Source: Mytilus galloprovincialis (lineage: Eukaryota > Mollusca > Bivalvia > Mytilida > Mytilidae). From it: DNA of 64,000 nucleotides. Each line of letters begins with the position of its first letter. Position 1 is the stretch's first letter. Position numbers and translations under genes: made by a program. Shown one piece after another: positions 38,601 through 47,600 of this stretch. The DNA lies in assembly GCF_965363235.1 (NCBI RefSeq), contig NC_134847.1, positions 73,414,268-73,478,267 on the forward strand, read 5' to 3'. The notes beneath the pieces were generated by a model. That model was not told where the DNA came from. It searched no databases and was given only the letters and a program-made list of their open reading frames with translations.

Positions 38601-41600
38601 GTTATAAAAAACATATGCATTATTTTTTCTAATTTGAGGTTTCTTATGACTTTAACCGATATAATCAAAAATCAAAAATCGTAAAAATCCATATTTTTTA
38701 AAATTATAACAGAATAATTTAATTTTGGATGTAACACGTCTTCTGATTGGCTGACGTCGTTTTGTTTATCAGCCCATAGACATAATTTTGTCATGTGACC
38801 GTGACGTCATCAATGTTTTTTCATGGTTAACTCTGGTTTAAAATGGTATTTAGAATTAAATTATAAGAAATATCTGTAATATTTTTTCTGTCTATTCAAA
38901 ATAACATAAAATTTATTACAGTCATTCCTTAAATAAATGAAAACATAAATAAAATAGTTTTGTTTAAGATTCAAATAAACAAGAGATGGATGTAGATACA
39001 ATTGCACTTACTTTTTACATATTTGACTAAATAATGCTGAAGGATTTACTGTACTGTTACGATTAGAATTATTATTCATCTCTTGTAGAAAATGAACCAT
39101 TGATTGTGTTAAAGGTCCTGCTTCAGGTAAAACTATCTCCATAGGAGGCTACAAAATAAAAAATGACAACTATAATACACTCAAAGATGGTTTGAAATAG
39201 CCTCCTCCAATGGCTTTTTAGGTGCATATTCAGAAAAAAATAAATGTTAATGTGATATAAATACAAACCCTGCTTTGTACTAGATAGACAGAATAAGTGA
39301 GCTGGGGTTTTAAAAATCCTAGTTACCAAGGTGAATGATCGATGTTTGATGTATGCTGCATCAGCACAAAAAGGCTATACCACTGCAAGGTGGAAGATGC
39401 ATCATTTTAGCAAGCTACAAATACACCACCTTGGCAGTCTATACATACTATGTAATGTAACTGTAAGATGGGTAAAATTCACAAATTTGGGACAAAGTTT
39501 TAATTATTTTCAAAGGAACATATATATCTATAGATTTTAATATGAGGCAGGCATTACCTGTGAATGGGAATGAAGTTTGTTTAAATTATTTTTTTTGTAA
39601 TTTAAACATTTGTTAAAAAAAAGATACGGAAATACTGTAACGTTTCCGATTTTGGTTCTGTTGTTAGGGATTTTACTTGTGACGTTATTTAAGTTATGAA
39701 GTCATGTTCAATGTAAACAAAGAAACGCAATGCATCAGGTAGGCCTAACGTTTATTCATACCAAAGACAAAGAATGATTAAAAATGAAATATTGGTATTG
39801 TGTTCCTTGAGTTCCTATATTTTACTAGACTAATCAAAGAGGGACGAAAGATACCAAAGGGACAGTCAAGTCTCACGACAACAAGACCGGAAGAAGGAAG
39901 TAGAGTTATGTGTTCTGCGCAGATCGGGAAATTAAAAAACGCGACAAAAAAAATTGAACGATTTTGAGTTCATTAGAACAATGAAAAATTTCGGGAAATT
40001 TTTTTTTTTATTGAATTTTCTACTGTAATAGGGGACTTCGTCCCCATATAATGGTTCTGTTTTTCACTAAATAAATCTTTATTTATACCAGTTCTTTAAG
40101 TGCAGTGATATCTCCTTTTCTCTCCTCGTCCTCATCATTGCTGTCCTCTGTATCACTTAGCTGTTTACTATCTATATTCACAGACTTTCCTTTCTTACTT
40201 CTCTCTTGTACCAAACTTTCTAAAGACTGAGTTTGTGTCAAATTCTACAAAACAAAATAGACATTGTTACAAACTTTTTTATAGTTGAACTTTGAATGCC
40301 TGAATATTGCTCACTTTTTCAACTATCCAAAAAATACCCTGTTTTTTCTATTTGTTTCTTTTTGGTGATTCTCAAAAGCTTCTAACTAATTTTTTGGTCC
40401 CAGAACAGGAAAACAACTTAAATTCCTACAGTGACTTAAAGAATTTCCCCTAAAGTGCTTGATTCATACAAAAAATTGAATGCAATAATTATGTTTTTAA
40501 CTTAGTTGTTATATATTCATTCAATAATTTTACAGACTTTTCCAGTCAAACAAATGCATTAATTTAGAAATATATTGATTGTTTTTTTTTATTCTGGTAT
40601 CAAAAATGTTACCACATTATTAAATAATAGAGATGAATTTTATTACACTAATTGAAGCTCTTCATTAGAGTAAACAAATTTCACACAACAAAAAAAAACC
40701 TATATCAAGTTCTGAAATCCAAGATGATGGCCACAATTTAATCTACACAAAGTGACCTTATAAAATTTTGGAACAGTTTCTAGATAAATTTGAGTGAGTC
40801 TCATTTTAATCTAGATATAACCCTAGTAATACTTACTTGCATCACTGCATTGAAGAAACAGGTATTTCCTAAATTACTTAGGCCCTGTCAAAAGAATTCA
40901 GTTCATTAGATACTTTAATTTATCAACAGATACAATACATTAAAGCTAATGCTAATAAACGACTAAAACAGCATAATTACTTTGTGGATTTTTTTGTGTA
41001 TTTGTTTCTGATTTCTGAAACATTTTTGAATATTTGATTAGTGAAAAATTCTCATGTTTTCTTTCTTCTTGGTGAAACCTTTTTGTAATTTTGTTTCTAA
41101 TGGGTGAAGCTTTTTTGTGGATACATCATAAAGCAATAGTTTATACTGGATTAAAAACAACACGAATGCAACAACAAAATGTCAATTAGAGTGATAAGAA
41201 TAAAGCTTAATATTTATAGAATAATTCAAAATTCCCAGTCAAAGAAGCATGATACTTTGCAAATGAGATACATCTGGATACCATCAACACTATGAAATAT
41301 CATTTAGCCATGAGAAGCGCTTAATCTAAGAAAACGTATTGTCAAGTATTAACAAAAATATTGCCCCACCCCACTGATGATGCAACAATATTCCACTGCA
41401 TATTATATATGTTACAAGCAAGATAGAAATGGACGAAACTAATACAATTTCAGAATTTCTGAGTATCATTTTCAACTTTTCTATCTGCTTTTGAACCATC
41501 ATCTAGAATGAAAACTGGTTCTATACAACAGCAGTAACAAAGACATATACTTCAAGGATACTGCAGAATAAACTTTGAACAAGTCACACATTAATTTACT

Positions 41601-44600
41601 TACTTTCAATTTATGACATACACCAGCAGTTGGTCCTCTAGGGGTCAAAGGTCTGTTACTGGTTTCCTTAACTTGTTCTACACTACTGCTTCCTGATGCT
41701 CCAAAACTGCTGGTTCTTTTAGCTAAAAGGAATAACAATACTTCTTAAAATGTTGCAATCTTTAAAAAGGGACATTACTGAAAAACAGTAAATGTGATGC
41801 TACCTAAATTTGTACTTGAACTGAGTTTTGTGGTATTAACAATTGTGTAAAAGTTTGATAACATTTGGTTGAGGCAATCTAAAGTTAGAAGACAGAAACC
41901 AACTTTGGGATGTATGTACAGACGAACAGATGGACACGGGTAAAACTTAATGCCCCCTCTGCTACTGCAGGGGCATAAAAAAAAAGTGCAAACTACATGT
42001 TTATCTTGCTAAAATCCTTACAACTACATTTGTTCATCATTGGTGAAATATTCTTGTGGTACATTTTTTTTGTGAAAGGAGCAATTAGCCTTTTTCAGAA
42101 TCTAAAGGACTATGGGAAATCTCATTGTTGTTCACCAAAATGGGAAAAAAAAGTTTCTGATGGGTTGAATATCAATCATTTAAAAAAATTTAAACCAATA
42201 AAAATATACAGTGTTTTGGCATACTTGTTGAAAATATTACCCAGCATGAATCAGATGCTGAAAAGGCAAATTGAATTTTATCTGTACCTGAACCAGATTC
42301 TATAAGCGGCAGACCAGACTGCTTACGAAGGTGATCTAAACATTCTTGTATTTTCTTATTCTTCTCTACTGGGACACCATCATCACACTTATAGCACCTA
42401 AAATATTCATTATATGGTAATCTATAAAGTCTTGGTTTTTTTATTAATTGTAAAACCTGAATTGAATTTAACTAATAGAAACGAGTCTGACATGAAAAAC
42501 ACCTGGACCAAATAAAATATGCTTGTAATTCAGTGGTTGTTAGTTTTCTCGTTTGAATTGTATTATGTTGTCATTTCAGGGCCTTTTATAGCTGACGATG
42601 CGGTATGGGCTTTGCTCATTGTTGAAGGCCGTACGGTGACCTACAGTTGTTAATTTCTATGTCATTTTGTTCTCTTGTGGAGAGTTGTCTAATTGGCAAT
42701 CATACCACATCTACTTGTTTATATTGTATGATAGTATGCTGATATTGTGATTATTTTTACAATACATTTCTTAATAATTGTCCACATTTACCAAAACTTA
42801 TTAGGAAAAATTAATACCATAAAGATATTTATAGTTTTACCACCTTTTGTGTACAAAACAGAAAATAATATTGTTAACAAATTTTTCCATCATGAAGATC
42901 ATGAAGAATGATATAAACAGAGAAGATGCTTTTATTTCAAAATCGTACCATGTTGACCATGTTGAAGTATTGATCACTATACAGTGGCTACTAGATCTTG
43001 GTGTTTCATAATGCTTCAGTGCATGCTTCTCATGGGAGTTCCTGTCACAGCCCTGAAAAGAAGAAATAACATAAAGTTTAATGATTCAGAACAAATAGAT
43101 ATAAGAAAATATGGTATGAGTACCAATGAGAAAAATCTTCATCCAAGTCACAATTTATAAAAGTAAACCATTATGGGTCAAGGTATGGTCTTCAACACAG
43201 AGCCTTGGCTCAAACCAAACATAAGCTATAAAGGGCTCCAAAAATTAAAGCCTTTAATTGACCTTTTGACCTCGTAATGAAGGTGAGCATTCTACCAAGG
43301 CAACTGAGACTTTTACCTGATACTTCTTTTTTTTAAATAAACTGATCATAATGCTTGAACAAGAACAAGGTTAACATGCTTGAACAAGAACAAGGTTAAC
43401 ATTTCGTCAGTCTTGATTGACTTGAAACTCAATTTATATTCATTATTAACTTGATAAACTTTCTTTAAGGTATTGTCTGTGACCTTCCTCCATCTAATCA
43501 CAGCAAGTTCAACTAGAGTTAATGTTATATATAAATTCATGTCTGTTTGTTTATTCATCTAATTAAAACACATTACTGTGGATTTATTTATTTTTTGTGG
43601 ATACCAATTTTTGTGGATTGAGGAAAAGTTGTGTTTCCCTTGATATTAGATTTTGTGGTTTTACCAAGCAATGCATACAAAGCATTTAGAAGACTTATTG
43701 GAAAATTATGAAGATGCTGATTAAGCCAAATAAAGGATCTAATAACATACCCCCATTAAAAAATATTCTTAATGATGATTGTTTCGAGGAGTTTGCCGAT
43801 AGAGACGACGAGAAATGCGACATTCTAAATAATTATTTTTGTTTCATTTCATCGCTAGCAGATGTTGAAGCTCATTTTCCCAGCTTAAAATTTGTCCCGA
43901 AAAAATTGCAATTCCATTATGTATTATATTTAATAAATCCTTCTTTACATGCATACTCATACATATATTTTTGTATTATATTGCTATAAATGTTAAATGG
44001 AAAAGACTTCATAAGTCTGTTTGACTTGTGTCCTATCCAATTTGTATTTGAACAAATAAAATATGTTTAAACTAAGCATTTAGAACTAATTTTATTCGTT
44101 CAACATTTGGATATGTGGTTCACCTGTACCCTTGAAACCCACAAAAATTGGTATCTGACAATAAATGAATCCACACCATATACAGTACATTCCGGTTATT
44201 TGCATAGCCTATTTGTCAGACGAAATTATGCAATAAAGCGGAGTATGCTTATATCCGAAATGCCAAAATACGGAGTCAAATAACATCGATAGTGCAGATC
44301 AGTAAAGGAAATCCTGAAGAAAGATGAACGTCCATAATCCACTTACAACATATTGAATGATTATTTATTCTAATAAAAGTTATTTGTCTAGTGTCATGCA
44401 TTTTATTCTTTCAATAAAGTTTATAAACACATTTAGTTTTAGTTTATTTATGTACCGACTTTTCCTTTACCTGAGATACGAAAATAAAAAATTTCTAAAA
44501 ATAGATTTGTTTCTGTGACCCGGATGTACAAATTATATTGTTACGCTTTGATTAAAACAAACGGTTGAACAATGCTACACAGTTCATAAACATTTGATAC

Positions 44601-47600
44601 AATAAATGTGTAATGAACTGCCTTTAATATGCAGTATTTACCGATTGCACAGTGATGTAAGACTGTTACTTTAACCTCATTAGTTTCGTATATATATATG
44701 CAAAGCAGTTAACAGGTAATGGGGCCCTGCACGGGTTATTTGCTGGTCACGAGTGTTGAAAGTGAGAAAATATGATAATTTTAAGATAATGTTCTTTTCA
44801 AAAAATATTTAAAATGAAAGATTGATGTATGAAATTCTTCAACCATATATAAATGCCCTGTAATATTTAACATAAATGTAGTTCACCCCTAGCCAAATTA
44901 CGAGATTGCACATTGGATAATGATCGATAATTTATTAGCAGGCGTTTTTGTTTTAAAAATACACCCAAAATGTAATCTATGAACAATGTTTGAAATGCAA
45001 TCAATAATTAACACCTTTTGAGATAGAAGATCATAGAATGGTTGTGTTTTTACAACAATCAGCTGATTGACATTTTTATGACCTCGAGGCTTAAAATAGA
45101 ATATGGGAAACTTTACCTGTGTACACATCGAGGCCTTTTTTATAACCATATAAACACGAAAGAAACTGTTTTAAAACTTTATTTAAATAACACAGATGTA
45201 AATGTGAAATAATATCAAAAATTATGATGCATTCAAGAAAAATATACTTACCAAATTGCTGTTTCCGGTCAAAAATCTCGTCAGTTTTAACTAAGCATAT
45301 CTAGCTAGCGATTATTTTCTATGCAATTAACCGAAATGCCACTTGTGGGGCTATGCATATAACCGTACAATTTAACATTAGATGAATGGGAAATGGTTTT
45401 GTGCAGGAGAAAAGTATGCAATTAACCGAATTATGCTATTAAGCGGTATGCAATTAAGTGGAATCGACTGTAATATCAAACATACCTGATGTCCACAGTG
45501 TAAACACACCCACATGGTGGGTTCCATCTCTCCTAGCAGACTATCTTCTGTTGTCATGGCACTGGCAGCCATACCATCACATGATTTATCCCCACGCTTG
45601 CTACTGGTTGAATCTTTATTACATGACTGCAAAAAAAAAAATCAATTACATTTTATTCCGTAAAAAATGCATTTATATTCACTGATAATATGGGGAAAAA
45701 AAGTTCTAACACATGCTTATTGTAACTTCTCTGCATGTCGAGATTTTTTATTGATAGTATAATTACACATACATGTAGTACAATGCAACATTAACAATCA
45801 GAGTGATGGAAATCACTAAAGGAAAGATTAGAAGAGTAGTTGGAATAATTTCATATCATAGAATGGTGGCCTGGGGGAAAATGAACATTAATAAAGCACT
45901 ATTGCTGAAAATTGCATTAACAGCAGGTCTTTAGAAGGAAACGTGCTTTTCCAGTATGAGGATAAAATGAGCTCAAATTAAATAATATGGGTCTTCTAAT
46001 TTGCACAATTTTATTTAAACTGCAGTTTTATATATTATCCAAATAATGTTGCCTGTTCTGAACATGTTTGAAAAAGAAAAAAATGCATATCAAAAATTCT
46101 TCTAATAAATGTTACCAACTATCCTTGTAAGACATAAAATCTAGACCAACAGCTAAGAAATTTAGAGTGTCAACAAAAATAATCTAAAAATGTTGTTTTT
46201 GGGCATTTTGTAAGTTGAAAAAGAGGTTATATGACATTGAAGATTAAAAGTTGTAGAGTGCCTTTTGATCAATTTTTTAAAGTATTTTTCAACACAGGGC
46301 ATTGAAAATGTACTTTTTCAACGTAAACAAATTAAAAAACTTATTTTATTGAAAAGTGGATTCTTTCTTGATTGCAAAAATATACATTCACTTCTAATAA
46401 AAATTCAAATGACTAAAATAGACATAATGATTGATGGGGAATAAACTAATAAACAATGGTTTGATATAATTAAATGTTTTAACATTTCAAAACTGCTTCA
46501 AGCCAATTCCTGATAATAAAAAAAAAAGAACTAATCTAAATTGTTGATTAATTACAGATCATGCAGATGGTTATTTGAAATTTATCAAGTAAATTATAGG
46601 CCTTACTTGAATACCTTTTATATATTCATATTTATATTCATATTTCATTTTTTTTTTAAAGATCTTGTTAATCCATTAATCATTTATCTTTCAGATATAA
46701 TTTACAGAATCATTTTATGTAATGTAGATCAAAAGTAATAGGCAATAAATAAATCTATCATCCTTATATATATCAAACATCTAATATATACATTTGTGTT
46801 TTCAATTATGAGGTCAAATATTTGAATATTAAGATCTAGCTGTATATTGGAGGGTCTGTATAATTATGTAAAACTGAGGTTGATAAGTAATGTGGTCAAT
46901 TTGATTGACAGTTTAGGAGATGGGGCATTCTAATAAAAGGTTTACCTTGTCTCTGATTGTTTAGTGATAATGACAGTTGTCAATCATACTAGTATTGTAT
47001 CAATACCCAATTACCTAATCAAAATGATTTTTAAAAAAGCCTGCACATTAACACACATTAATGACATACATTCTTAAATAAACTGCTCCAATAATATACC
47101 CATTTTTTCCAGTTTAGATGTGTATTATGTGCACATACATGAGAACAATAGGGAACTATATTTCAGTGTGAATACATTCACTAACAGTAGCTAACCTGTC
47201 ATGTTGTTAGGGAGGCCGGTGCCTTAGTAAAGATTTAGAACAAAATCTAATCTTCCAAAAACAATCTAGTTTTATGATAATTTGTAAATGCAAATTTAAG
47301 ATCGCCTATTTTTAAATTTTAAAATGCATATGTAGGACCACCTCCAGGTGCTGGAGTTTCTCGCTGCCTTGAAGACCCATTGGTCTGCTCTTTGGTTGTG
47401 TTGTTGTATCTTTGACATTACCAATTTCTATTCTCAATTTTAATTCCTTGATAGTGACAAGGATCTAGGATACAATAAATATTGAAATATGAGAGATATA
47501 GATTTGTAGGTATATGCATCAATGAAAGAACAACCCAACCAACAATTAATCTACTGTAAATTCACAAATTATTGCGAAAAAATGTGAAAGTTGTAAATGC

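Noticed and set aside
41997-42305. 102-residue plus-strand frame
   Set aside because: Overlaps USP16 exon 5 in antisense and a repeat; lysine/leucine-rich by AT bias.
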